Shown: positions 7,751 through 15,958 of the stretch, piece after piece | How the letters are laid out: each line of letters opens with the position of its first letter | Position numbering within the stretch: the stretch's first letter is position 1 | From: Pseudomonas uvaldensis | GTDB taxonomy: Bacteria; Pseudomonadota; Gammaproteobacteria; Pseudomonadales; Pseudomonadaceae | Length of the DNA: 64,000 nucleotides | Reading direction: 5' to 3' | Assembly: GCF_021271205.1 (NCBI RefSeq) | Contig: NZ_JAIWKS010000001.1 | Location: forward strand, 248,001-312,000 | Translations under genes and position numbers: made by a program | Notes under the pieces: model-generated | The model's database searches: none | Seen by the model: the letters and a program-made list of their open reading frames with translations, nothing else | Told to the model about the DNA's origin: nothing

Positions 7751-9133
7751 ATGCTCGACGCCATACGTTGGGACCCAGACCTGATCCGCCGTTATGATCT
7801 GGCGGGACCTCGCTACACCTCGTACCCGACCGCAGTGCAATTCACCAGTCAGGTCGGGACATTCGATCTGCTTCATGCCTTGCGCGAAAGCCGCAAAGGT
7901 CTGCGGCCGCTGTCGCTGTATGTACACGTGCCGTTCTGCGCGAATATCTGCTACTACTGCGCCTGCAACAAAGTCATCACCAAGGACCGTGGCCGTGCCC
8001 ACGCCTACCTGCAGCGTCTCGAGCAGGAAATCCAGCTGATCGGCTGCCATCTGGACCCGGCCCAGCGTGTGGAACAGTTACATCTGGGCGGCGGCACCCC
8101 GACGTTTCTGAGCCACGACGAGTTGCGCCAGTTGATGGCCAAGCTGCGCAAGCATTTCAAGCTGCAGGACGACGATTCCGGCGACTACGGAATCGAGATC
8201 GATCCGCGGGAAGCCGACTGGTCCACCATGGGTCTTTTGCGAGAACTGGGGTTCAACCGGGTCAGTATCGGCGTACAAGACTTCGACCCTGCCGTGCAGC
8301 GTGCCGTCAATCGCCTCCAAAGCCTGGAGGAAACCCGCGCCGTGATCGAGGCGGCCCGCACCTTGCAATTTCGCTCGATCAACATCGACCTGATCTACGG
8401 CCTGCCTAAACAGACACCGGAGAACTTTGCCCGTACCGTCCAGGAAGTCATCCAACTGCAGCCGGACCGCCTGTCGGTATTCAATTATGCTCATCTGCCG
8501 GAACGCTTCATGCCCCAGCGGCGCATCAATAGCCATGACCTGCCGAACCCGGAGCAAAAGCTGGCTATGTTGCAAGGCACCATCGAACAACTGAGCGCCG
8601 CCGGCTATCGCTACATTGGCATGGACCACTTCGCCCTGCCCGACGACGACCTGGCGATTGCCCAGGAAGAAGCCACTTTGCAACGCAATTTCCAGGGTTA
8701 TACCACCCATGGACATTGTGATCTGATCGGCCTCGGTGTGTCGGCCATCAGCCAGATTGGCGATTTGTACTGCCAGAACAACAGCGACTTGAACCAGTAC
8801 CAGAACACCTTGGTCGATGGCCGACTGGCAACCAGTCGTGGTCTGGTGTGCACCGCTGACGACCGTTTGCGGCGAGCGGTCATCCAGCAACTGATCTGTC
8901 ATTTCGAGCTGGTATTCACCGAAATCGAGCAGGCTTTCGACATCGTGTTTGCCGACTACTTCGCCGCTGTATGGCCATCACTGCAACGCATGGCCAAGGA
9001 CGGCCTGATCGAGGTCGATAACGAACGCGTCAGGGTATTGCCCGCCGGTCGCCTGCTGGTACGCTCGGTGTGCATGGAGTTCGATGCCTATTTGAACCAG
9101 CAGAACCGCCAGCGTTTCTCACGCGTCATCTGA
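7751..9133 (+). CDS. hemN: Oxygen-independent coproporphyrinogen III oxidase
   Basis: Radical SAM enzyme that converts coproporphyrinogen III to protoporphyrinogen IX without oxygen, supplying haem under microaerobic conditions. 460 residues. The radical SAM CxxxCxxC motif is visible near residues 62-69 (CANICYYC), followed by GGGTPTFL and the HemN C-terminal domain. The start at 7751 has a GGGGAA ribosome site eight bases away and gives the usual MLDAIRWD N-terminus; the ATG at 7724 coincides with the predicted transcript start. Cytoplasmic. Regulated by the Anr box just upstream, with anr itself next. Confidence 0.95.
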   Translation: MLDAIRWDPDLIRRYDLAGPRYTSYPTAVQFTSQVGTFDLLHALRESRKGLRPLSLYVHVPFCANICYYCACNKVITKDRGRAHAYLQRLEQEIQLIGCHLDPAQRVEQLHLGGGTPTFLSHDELRQLMAKLRKHFKLQDDDSGDYGIEIDPREADWSTMGLLRELGFNRVSIGVQDFDPAVQRAVNRLQSLEETRAVIEAARTLQFRSINIDLIYGLPKQTPENFARTVQEVIQLQPDRLSVFNYAHLPERFMPQRRINSHDLPNPEQKLAMLQGTIEQLSAAGYRYIGMDHFALPDDDLAIAQEEATLQRNFQGYTTHGHCDLIGLGVSAISQIGDLYCQNNSDLNQYQNTLVDGRLATSRGLVCTADDRLRRAVIQQLICHFELVFTEIEQAFDIVFADYFAAVWPSLQRMAKDGLIEVDNERVRVLPAGRLLVRSVCMEFDAYLNQQNRQRFSRVI

Positions 9134-9227
9134 GCGCGACAATTTGACGATGAAAGCACACTGGCCGGAGTGCCATTGCTAGGTTACCCTTACGGCTGAT
9201 GTGTGTTTTCCCACAAGGATTAAAGAA

Positions 9228-9962
9228 ATGCCCGAGCCCGTCAAATTGCGCGCCCACAGCCAGGCCCATTGCAAGGATTGCAGCCTGGCCCCCCTCTGCC
9301 TGCCACTTTCCCTGAATCTGGAGGATATGGACGCGCTGGACGAGATCGTCAAGCGGGGCCGCCCGTTGAAAAAAGGTGAATTCCTGTTCCGCCAGGGCGA
9401 TGCTTTCGATTCCGTCTACGCCGTGCGCTCGGGCGCCTTGAAGACCTTCAACCTGAGCGACAGTGGCGAAGAGCAGCTCACCGGCTTCCACTTGCCCAGC
9501 GAGCTGGTAGGTCTGTCAGGCATGGACACCGAGAGTCATCCGGTCTCGGCCCAGGCGCTGGAAACCACGTCGGTGTGCGAAATCCCCTTCGAGCGTCTCG
9601 ACGAACTGGCGTTGCAACTGCCGCAGTTGCGTCGTCAATTGATGAGGGTGATGAGCCGCGAGATCCGCGACGATCAGCAAATGATGCTACTGCTGTCAAA
9701 GAAAACCGCCGACGAGCGCATCGCCACCTTCCTGGTCAACCTCTCGGCACGTTTCCGTGCCCGTGGTTTTTCGGCCAACCAGTTCCGCCTGAGCATGTCG
9801 CGCAACGAAATCGGCAACTACCTGGGCCTGGCGGTGGAAACCGTGTCCCGGGTGTTCACGCGCTTCCAGCAAAATGAGCTGATCGCCGCCGAAGGCAAGG
9901 AAATTCACATCCTGGACCCGATCCAGCTCTGCGCCCTGGCCGGCGGCTCGGTCGAAGGCTGA
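9228..9962 (+). CDS. anr: Oxygen-sensing transcription regulator Anr (FNR family)
   Basis: Global activator of microaerobic and anaerobic genes. 244 residues. Cysteines at 15, 18, 24 and 117 match the four ligands of the oxygen-labile 4Fe-4S cluster of FNR. A cyclic-nucleotide-binding-like beta-roll is followed by a helix-turn-helix whose recognition helix contains E-x-x-S-R (VETVSRVF), which reads TTGAT half-sites. The ATG at 9228 is chosen because AAGGA lies eight bases before it; upstream in-frame codons lack a ribosome site. It probably controls the boxes at 1883 and 7675. Confidence 0.95.
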   Translation: MPEPVKLRAHSQAHCKDCSLAPLCLPLSLNLEDMDALDEIVKRGRPLKKGEFLFRQGDAFDSVYAVRSGALKTFNLSDSGEEQLTGFHLPSELVGLSGMDTESHPVSAQALETTSVCEIPFERLDELALQLPQLRRQLMRVMSREIRDDQQMMLLLSKKTADERIATFLVNLSARFRARGFSANQFRLSMSRNEIGNYLGLAVETVSRVFTRFQQNELIAAEGKEIHILDPIQLCALAGGSVEG

Positions 9963-9998
9963 CGGACGTGCGCGGCTGAGGGATTCGCTCGGCCGCGC

Positions 9999-10004
9999 TA
10001 TACT
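9999..10004 (+). promoter_or_regulatory. Probable -10 element of apt
   Basis: TATACT lies 35 bases before the apt start codon, in the short gap after anr. No good -35 hexamer accompanies it, so this is a tentative promoter. Confidence 0.4.
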
Positions 10005-10038
10005 CCCGCGTTTGCAGCCCTGCCAGGATACGTCCACG

Positions 10039-10587
10039 ATGGTCTTTGACTCCTTCGACATCAAATCCCTGATCCGCCCCGTCATCGATTTCCCCAAGCC
10101 CGGCGTGATCTTCCGCGACATCACTCCGCTGTTCCAGTCTCCCACTGCCTTGCGGCTAGTGATGGACAGCTTTGCCCACCGTTATGTCGAAGCCGACTTC
10201 ACTCACATCGGCGCCATGGATGCCCGGGGTTTCCTGATCGGTTCGATCCTGGCTTACCAGTTGAACAAGCCATTGGTGCTTTTCCGCAAGCAAGGCAAGC
10301 TGCCGGCGGATGTGCTCGCCGAGGGTTACCAGACCGAATACGGCGAAGCGTTTCTCGAAGTCCATGCCGACAGCCTGTGCGAGGGTGATTCGGTGGTGAT
10401 GTTCGATGACCTGATCGCCACCGGCGGCACGCTGATCGCCGCCGCCAACCTGATCCGCCGAATGGGCGCAAAAGTCCACGAAGCCGCAGCGATCATCGAC
10501 TTGCCGGAGTTGCTGGGCTCCCAGCGACTGGAAGACATGGGCATCCCGACATTCTGCCTGACGCAGTTCTCGCTGAGCGAACGATAA
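10039..10587 (+). CDS. apt: Adenine phosphoribosyltransferase
   Basis: Cytoplasmic purine salvage enzyme converting adenine and PRPP to AMP. 182 residues, normal for the family. The N-terminal [13 protein letters not shown] block is the APT signature and the PRPP-binding loop [11 protein letters not shown] lies near residues 124-134. The ATG at 10039 has an AGGA site 10 bases upstream. Convergent with recR, from which it is separated by a REPIN. Confidence 0.95.
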   Translation: MVFDSFDIKSLIRPVIDFPKPGVIFRDITPLFQSPTALRLVMDSFAHRYVEADFTHIGAMDARGFLIGSILAYQLNKPLVLFRKQGKLPADVLAEGYQTEYGEAFLEVHADSLCEGDSVVMFDDLIATGGTLIAAANLIRRMGAKVHEAAAIIDLPELLGSQRLEDMGIPTFCLTQFSLSER

Positions 10588-10595
10588 CCCACCCT

Positions 10596-10682
10596 GTGGG
10601 AGCGGGCTTGCTCGCGAAAGCGGTGGATCAGCTAAGATTTATTTGGCTGACACATCGCTTTCGCGAGCAAGCCCGCTCCCAC
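10596..10682. repeat. REPIN between convergent apt and recR
   Basis: GTGGGAGCGGGCTTGCTCGCG at 10596 and its inverted partner TTCGCGAGCAAGCCCGCTCCC ending at 10682, 36 bases apart. It fills nearly the whole gap between two converging genes, where it may act as a barrier to transcripts from both sides. Confidence 0.9.
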
Positions 10683-10701
10683 AGCGGGTTTTGGGTGGCT
10701 T

Positions 10702-11304
10702 TTAGAGGGAAATCGGCTTGCGCCCGGCAAACGAATGCGCCAGCGTCCCGCCGTCCACCAGTTCCAGCTCGCCCCCCAGCGGCACGCCGTGGGCGATGCG
10801 GGAAGCGACCAGGCCTTTGTTGCTCAGCAACTGGGCGATGTAGTGGGCCGTGGCTTCACCTTCCACCGTTGGGTTGGTCGCCAGGATGACTTCCGTGAAA
10901 GTCCCCGCCTCTTCGATACGCGCCATCAGCTCCGGGATACCGATGGCTTCCGGCCCCAGGCCGTCGAGCGGCGAGAGATGGCCCTTGAGGACAAAATAAC
11001 GACCTCGGAAACCGGTCTGCTCCACGGCATACACATCCATCGGCCCTTCCACCACACACAGCAAGCTGTCGTCCCGACGTGGATCGGCGCATTGCGGGCA
11101 GAGGTCATCCTCGGTGAGGGTGCGGCACTGGCGGCAATGCCCCACGCCCTCCATGGCCTGGCTGAGGGCCTGAGCCAGTCGCGAACCGCCGCTGCGATCA
11201 CGCTCGAGCAATTGCAACGCCATGCGCTGGGCAGTTTTCTGACCCACACCTGGCAAGGTTCGCAGGGCATCGATCAGTTGGCGAATCAAAGGGCTGAAGC
11301 TCAT
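10702..11304 (-). CDS. recR: Recombination mediator protein RecR
   Basis: Subunit of the RecFOR pathway that loads RecA at gapped DNA. 200 residues. In order: an N-terminal helix-hairpin-helix ([17 protein letters not shown]), a zinc finger (CRQC and CPQC near residues 57-72), and a Toprim domain ([13 protein letters not shown]). The ATG at 11304 gives the usual [11 protein letters not shown]-terminus; a start six codons earlier (11322) is possible and neither has a clear ribosome site. In other pseudomonads recR follows ybaB directly; here an oxidoreductase gene lies between. Confidence 0.94.
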   Translation of the reverse strand: MSFSPLIRQLIDALRTLPGVGQKTAQRMALQLLERDRSGGSRLAQALSQAMEGVGHCRQCRTLTEDDLCPQCADPRRDDSLLCVVEGPMDVYAVEQTGFRGRYFVLKGHLSPLDGLGPEAIGIPELMARIEEAGTFTEVILATNPTVEGEATAHYIAQLLSNKGLVASRIAHGVPLGGELELVDGGTLAHSFAGRKPISL

Positions 11305-11370
11305 CGAGGAAACGTCCGACATAACAACGAGACGCGGTTTATACCCGCGCCTCTGACCAGCGTCAAATAC

Positions 11371-12405
11371 TCAATCTCGCGCAACCCGCACCACCAGCTT
11401 GCCGAAATTGCGCCCTTCCAACAGCCCGATAAAGGCCTGCGGCGCATTCTCGAGGCCATCGACCACATCCTCGCGGAATTTGACCTTCCCCTCCCGCACC
11501 CACGGCGCCATGGCACTGAGGAATTCAGGCTGACGGTCACCGTAGTCGTCGAACACGATAAATCCCTGCATCCGCACTCGCTTGGTCAACAAGGTTCGCT
11601 GCAATAGCGGCAAGCGATCCGGCCCACTCGGGGCTTGTTGATCGTTGTAGGAAGCGATCAATCCGCAGAGCGGGATTCGCGCCCTGGCGTTGAGCAATGG
11701 GACGACAGCATCGAAGACCTTGCCGCCGACGTTTTCATAATAGATGTCGATGCCTTTGTCGCAGGCCCGTGCCAATTCCTCGGCAAAATCCGAACGCTTG
11801 TGATCGACGCAGGCGTCAAACCCCAATTCATCGACTACATACTTGCATTTGTCACTGCCTCCGGCCACGCCGACGACCCGCAATCCTTTGATCTTTGCCA
11901 CTTGGCCGACCACCGACCCCACCGCGCCCGAAGCCGCCGCCACCACCAGGGTTTCCCCGGCCTTGGGCTGCCCGATGTCCATCAACCCCATGTAGGCGGT
12001 CATGCCCGGCATACCTAATACGCCGAGGGCCATCGACGGGCTGGGCAGCCCGGACGGAATGGGGATGACATTGCGACCATCACTGATGCTGTGACTCTGC
12101 CAACCCGTAACGCCTACCACCAAATCGCCTTCCTGGAATTTCGGATGCATGGAGCGCTCCACGCGGCTGACGGCACCACCGGTCATCACTTCGTCGATTT
12201 CCACCGGGGCGGCGTAGGACGGCGCATCGCTCATGCGTCCGCGCATGTAGGGATCCAGAGACAGGAACTGTGTCTTGAGCAGGATTTGCCCTTGCACAAG
12301 GTCAGGCAACGTCACTTGCTCGATACGGAAATTGTCCTGGGTGGGCGCGCCTTTGGGGCGGGAAGCGAGAACGATACGCTGATTGGAAATCGATGCTTGT
12401 GACAT
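11371..12405 (-). CDS. NADPH-dependent oxidoreductase of the CurA/MDR family
   Basis: 344-residue zinc-independent medium-chain dehydrogenase/reductase, of the group that includes CurA and 2-alkenal/prostaglandin reductases. The N-terminal GroES-like domain carries LSLDPYMRGRM, typical of the group; the Rossmann domain carries AASGAVGSVVGQ near residues 154-165. No zinc-binding Cys pattern is present. AAGGAGA precedes the ATG. It reduces activated double bonds in relatives; the substrate here is unknown. It sits between ybaB and recR behind a terminator, so it probably has its own promoter in 12406-12515. Confidence 0.88.
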   Translation of the reverse strand: MSQASISNQRIVLASRPKGAPTQDNFRIEQVTLPDLVQGQILLKTQFLSLDPYMRGRMSDAPSYAAPVEIDEVMTGGAVSRVERSMHPKFQEGDLVVGVTGWQSHSISDGRNVIPIPSGLPSPSMALGVLGMPGMTAYMGLMDIGQPKAGETLVVAAASGAVGSVVGQVAKIKGLRVVGVAGGSDKCKYVVDELGFDACVDHKRSDFAEELARACDKGIDIYYENVGGKVFDAVVPLLNARARIPLCGLIASYNDQQAPSGPDRLPLLQRTLLTKRVRMQGFIVFDDYGDRQPEFLSAMAPWVREGKVKFREDVVDGLENAPQAFIGLLEGRNFGKLVVRVARD

Positions 12406-12519
12406 GGGCGTTCTCCTTGATCGTTAGTGGTAGACCTATAGGGAGCAGACCTTCTTGAAGGGGATAGCGTTCGATGTTCTTGCCGTTGGACTGCGCTGCT
12501 CGCGATAGCCCTCTCAAGC

Positions 12520-12551
12520 ACAAACAAAAATGCCAGGCGCGATGCCTGGCA
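12520..12551 (-). terminator. Intrinsic terminator after ybaB
   Basis: Read on the minus strand, ATGCCAGGC and GCCTGGCAT form a stem of nine pairs followed by TTTTTGTTT. It lies 34 bases after the ybaB stop and separates dnaX-ybaB from the oxidoreductase gene. Confidence 0.8.
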
Positions 12552-12584
12552 TTGTGTGTAGCCCATCCCTGCCGGGATGGCGAA

Positions 12585-12923
12585 TCAGAACGGCAGTTTC
12601 ATGCCCGGCGGCAGTTGCATGCCAGCGGTCATGCCGGACATCTTTTCCTGACTGTTGGCTTCGATCTTGCGCACTGCGTCGTTGACGGCGGCGGCGAACA
12701 GAGCCTCGAGCATTTCCTTGTCGTCTTCGCTCAAGCCTTCAACCACGCTCGGGTCGATGCTGACGCGCTTGATGTCGTGGCGACCGGTCATGACCACGGT
12801 CACCATGTCGCCGCCGGACTTGCCGGTGACTTCGGCGTTGGCCAGTTCTTCCTGCATCTTGGCCATTTTTTCCTGCATCTGCTGCGCCTGCTTCATCAGG
12901 CCGGCCATGCCACCTTTCATCAT
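12585..12923 (-). CDS. ybaB: Nucleoid-associated protein YbaB/EbfC
   Basis: 112-residue DNA-binding protein of the YbaB/EbfC family, which forms dimers on the nucleoid. The Met/Gln/Lys-rich coiled helix at residues 6-35 and the central [16 protein letters not shown] are the family marks. The ATG at 12923 follows GAGGTGA by six bases; a GTG three codons earlier would overlap that site. It lies 65 bases after dnaX, as in most gamma-proteobacteria. Confidence 0.93.
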   Translation of the reverse strand: MMKGGMAGLMKQAQQMQEKMAKMQEELANAEVTGKSGGDMVTVVMTGRHDIKRVSIDPSVVEGLSEDDKEMLEALFAAAVNDAVRKIEANSQEKMSGMTAGMQLPPGMKLPF

Positions 12924-12987
12924 GGGAATCACCTCGAAAGTACTTGGATAGACACGGCGCCCGGCCCATTCGGCCCGGCGCCTTCAG

Positions 12988-15051
12988 TTATGAGCCCTGG
13001 GTGACCGGGGCCTCGACAGGTTCGATAGTATCGTGACGGACCACAGCGCCGAACTGTTGCATCATCTGCTGGATGAACGGATCGTTGTGGATCGACTCCT
13101 CGGCCTCACGCTGGCGATCGGCACGGCGACGGGACGCAGCCTGGGCCGGCGTCTCCTGTTCGGGCTTGATCAGCTCGATGCTCAAGGTCAGCGTGCGCTG
13201 ATGGTACTGGTTCAACGCATCGTTGAGACGGCGCTGCTGGGTCGCGTTGAACAGCGCGCTATGCGCCGGATCCAGATGCAGCAACCAATGGTCGCCCTCC
13301 ACCGCGATCAGCGTGCAGTTGGCGGCGATGCTGCCGGTCATGCCGGAGATCGGCAGCTTCGGGAACAGCTCCAGCCATTGCAGTGCCAAACCGGTGGCCG
13401 GCATCGCGGCAGGTTCCGGCTCGGGCTCAGGCGTCGGCTCGGCAGTGTGCTCGCTGGCGAGATCGTCCAGGTAGCTGTAGGCCGAATCCATGTCCGGCTC
13501 GATGTAGTCCTCATCCAATGGAGGCTCATCATCCAGGTCCATGCCGGGCGTGGCGACGTCGACGTCGGCCGCCGTTGGCTCGGGCATCGGTGCGGCGACC
13601 CATTCGGGCGCATCGGGCACCACGCTGTCGGGCGTCGGCATGGGCATCGGTGGCAATTCGGGCTGCTCGGCGGTGGTGTCCAGCATGGGCTCCACAGCGG
13701 GCTGCTGGACGATCTCGGGCTCGACCGGATCGTTCCAGGGCAAGTCGATGACTTCTGCAGCCACGGGCTCGGGAGCCGGCTCGACGACGGGCTCAGGCGT
13801 CGGGCTCGCGATGACAGGTGCCGCGACCGGTTGCGCAACGGGCGCTACAGCCGGAGCCGCAGCGACTGCCGCCACCACAGGCGCGGCAGCCACTGGCTTG
13901 GCGGAATCAGCTGTGGCCTGGCTGATCCCCACTGGCTTTAGCGTCGGCCTCGGGGCGTCCGCCGTGTCGGCGGGCCGGAACGCCAACATCCGCAGCAGCA
14001 CCATTTCGAAGCCGCCTCGCGGATCCGGTGCCAAAGGCAAGTCACGACGGCCGATCAGGCCCATCTGGTAATAGAACTGCACATCTTCGGCCGGCAAAGC
14101 CCGGGCCAGGGCCAGCACGCGATCACGGTCGCCATGGCCGTTGTCGACGCCGTCGGGCAGGGCTTGGGCGATGGCGACACGGTGCAACACGTTAAGGATT
14201 TCCGACAGCACGCCATTCCAGTCAGGCCCTTGTTCGGCCAAGTGACGTACCGCCTCGAGCAACGCCTTCGCGTCGCCTTCGATCAGCGCATGCAGGACGT
14301 CATAGACCTGGCCATGGTCGAGGGTGCCGAGCATGGCCCGCACGTCGGCAGCCATGACCTTGCCTTCACCAAAGGCGATGGCCTGGTCGGTCAGGCTCAT
14401 GGCGTCGCGCATCGAACCGTCGGCGGCGCGGCCCAGCAGCCACAGCGCATCGTCTTCGAACGGTACGTTCTCGACACCCAGCACGTGCGTCAGATGTTCG
14501 ACGACCCGCTCTGGCGTCATGTTCTTCAGGGAGAACTGCAGGCAGCGGGACAAAATCGTTGCGGGAAGCTTCTGCGGATCCGTGGTCGCCAGGATGAACT
14601 TGACGTAGGGCGGCGGTTCTTCAAGGGTCTTGAGCAGCGCATTGAAGGAATGGCTGGAGAGCATGTGCACTTCATCGATCAGGTAGACCTTGAAGCGCCC
14701 ACGGCTCGGCGCGTACTGCACGTTATCGAGCAGCTCGCGGGTGTCCTCGACCTTGGTGCGGCTGGCGGCGTCGATCTCGATGAGGTCGACGAAACGGCCC
14801 TCGTCGATCTCACGACAGACCGAACATTCGCCACACGGCGTCGAGGTGATACCGGTTTCGCAGTTCACGCATTTGGCGATAATCCGCGCAATGGTGGTCT
14901 TGCCCACGCCCCGGGTGCCGGTGAACAGATAGGCATGGTGCAAGCGCTGGCTGTCCAAGGCATTGATCAGAGCCTTGAGCACATGGGTCTGGCCGACCAT
15001 TTCGCGGAACGAGCGCGGACGCCATTTACGTGCAAGAACCTGATAACTCAT
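12988..15051 (-). CDS. dnaX: DNA polymerase III subunits gamma and tau
   Basis: Clamp-loader ATPase of the replicative polymerase, 687 residues. The N-terminal AAA+ domain has Walker A GTRGVGKT (near residues 43-50), four zinc-binding cysteines (CVNC, CGEC, C), the DEVHML Walker B and an SRC sensor motif. Residues about 370-560 are a long Pro/Ala/Val/Glu-rich linker, followed by the tau-type C-terminal domain. The start at 15051 gives the conserved MSYQVLARKWRP; an open frame continues upstream without support. No A-rich slippery site like that of E. coli is obvious, so separate gamma production cannot be claimed. Confidence 0.94.
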   Translation of the reverse strand: MSYQVLARKWRPRSFREMVGQTHVLKALINALDSQRLHHAYLFTGTRGVGKTTIARIIAKCVNCETGITSTPCGECSVCREIDEGRFVDLIEIDAASRTKVEDTRELLDNVQYAPSRGRFKVYLIDEVHMLSSHSFNALLKTLEEPPPYVKFILATTDPQKLPATILSRCLQFSLKNMTPERVVEHLTHVLGVENVPFEDDALWLLGRAADGSMRDAMSLTDQAIAFGEGKVMAADVRAMLGTLDHGQVYDVLHALIEGDAKALLEAVRHLAEQGPDWNGVLSEILNVLHRVAIAQALPDGVDNGHGDRDRVLALARALPAEDVQFYYQMGLIGRRDLPLAPDPRGGFEMVLLRMLAFRPADTADAPRPTLKPVGISQATADSAKPVAAAPVVAAVAAAPAVAPVAQPVAAPVIASPTPEPVVEPAPEPVAAEVIDLPWNDPVEPEIVQQPAVEPMLDTTAEQPELPPMPMPTPDSVVPDAPEWVAAPMPEPTAADVDVATPGMDLDDEPPLDEDYIEPDMDSAYSYLDDLASEHTAEPTPEPEPEPAAMPATGLALQWLELFPKLPISGMTGSIAANCTLIAVEGDHWLLHLDPAHSALFNATQQRRLNDALNQYHQRTLTLSIELIKPEQETPAQAASRRRADRQREAEESIHNDPFIQQMMQQFGAVVRHDTIEPVEAPVTQGS

Positions 15052-15193
15052 CGAAAACCGTCGCAACGAAGGAACAGAAGCGGCTAATGCTAGCGGAGCA
15101 GGGGCGAAATTGCATCCGATGCGCTCGTCTAATCTGACTAAGCTGTGTTTAAGGGCTCGGTTGTCGACACGGTTTGCAGGATCAGGAGAGTTT

Positions 15194-15958
15194 ATGCACG
15201 GGACCTTGGGGGCGTTGCTGTTATGGAGTACCAGTTGTCTCGCTGCCGAAATACCCTTGCGCTTCGCCATTACCGATGGCTGGGCCATGCCCATGGTGCA
15301 GATCGAACGTGGCCGCCCGACCCAGGGCATACTCCCTGACGTCATGACCAGCCTGGCGACTCAGGTGGGGATGCCGGCGGAGTTTCACGTCCTGTCCCGC
15401 GCCCGGCTGAGCGCTGCCATGAGAAACGGCGAGGTCGATATACGATGTTACGTCAGCCCCACCTGGGTGGATGACAGGGACGATTACCTGTGGAGTGTCC
15501 CGCTGTTCTTCCAGCGTGACTTGCTCGTCGGCACGGCCAGCGCGCCCGCAAGCGTGTCACCGGCGGCCCTGACGCAACAGCCGGTCGGTACCGTACTCAG
15601 CTATACCTACCCGACCTTGCAACCGCTGTTCGACAGCGGCCAGCTGCGGCGCGACGATGCCCGCAGCCAGGAACAGGTGCTGGCTAAGTTACTCGCCGGT
15701 CGCTATCGCTACGGTGTCAGCAATCAATGGGCGCTGGACTGGTTCAACCAACGGCATACCGCTGACCGCCAGCTGCATGGGGTGGCCGTTCTCCAGGAGC
15801 AGGAGCTGAACTGCTACTTGCGCAAGGACCCTGACATTCCGGCGCAACGCATCCTGGACACCTTGCAAAAAATGAAAGCGTCAGGGGAAATCGACGCGAT
15901 CATCCAGCTCTATACCGGTCGCAACGCCGAATCGGAGGCCGAAACCGATGCACCTTGA
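15194..15958 (+). CDS. Periplasmic substrate-binding protein, solute-binding family 3
   Basis: 254 residues. A short signal peptide (hydrophobic residues 5-18, cleavage after CLAA near residue 20) is followed by a family 3 (amino-acid type) binding fold: RFAITDGWAMP, GILPDVM, DIRCYV and GVSNQWALDWF. AGGAG lies just before the ATG and decides the start over earlier in-frame ATGs at 15110 and 15119. No ABC permease or ATPase is adjacent, so it may serve a distant transporter or act as a sensor module. Its 3' end overlaps that of the opposing GGDEF-EAL gene by 49 bases. Confidence 0.82.
   Translation: MHGTLGALLLWSTSCLAAEIPLRFAITDGWAMPMVQIERGRPTQGILPDVMTSLATQVGMPAEFHVLSRARLSAAMRNGEVDIRCYVSPTWVDDRDDYLWSVPLFFQRDLLVGTASAPASVSPAALTQQPVGTVLSYTYPTLQPLFDSGQLRRDDARSQEQVLAKLLAGRYRYGVSNQWALDWFNQRHTADRQLHGVAVLQEQELNCYLRKDPDIPAQRILDTLQKMKASGEIDAIIQLYTGRNAESEAETDAP

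Noticed and set aside
13400..13900. Programmed frameshift for the gamma form of DnaX
   Set aside because: No A-rich slippery heptamer with a following hairpin was found; the region is GC-rich throughout.
13033..13941. Open plus-strand frames over the dnaX linker region
   Set aside because: They arise from the repetitive Pro/Ala/Glu codons of the tau linker read backwards.
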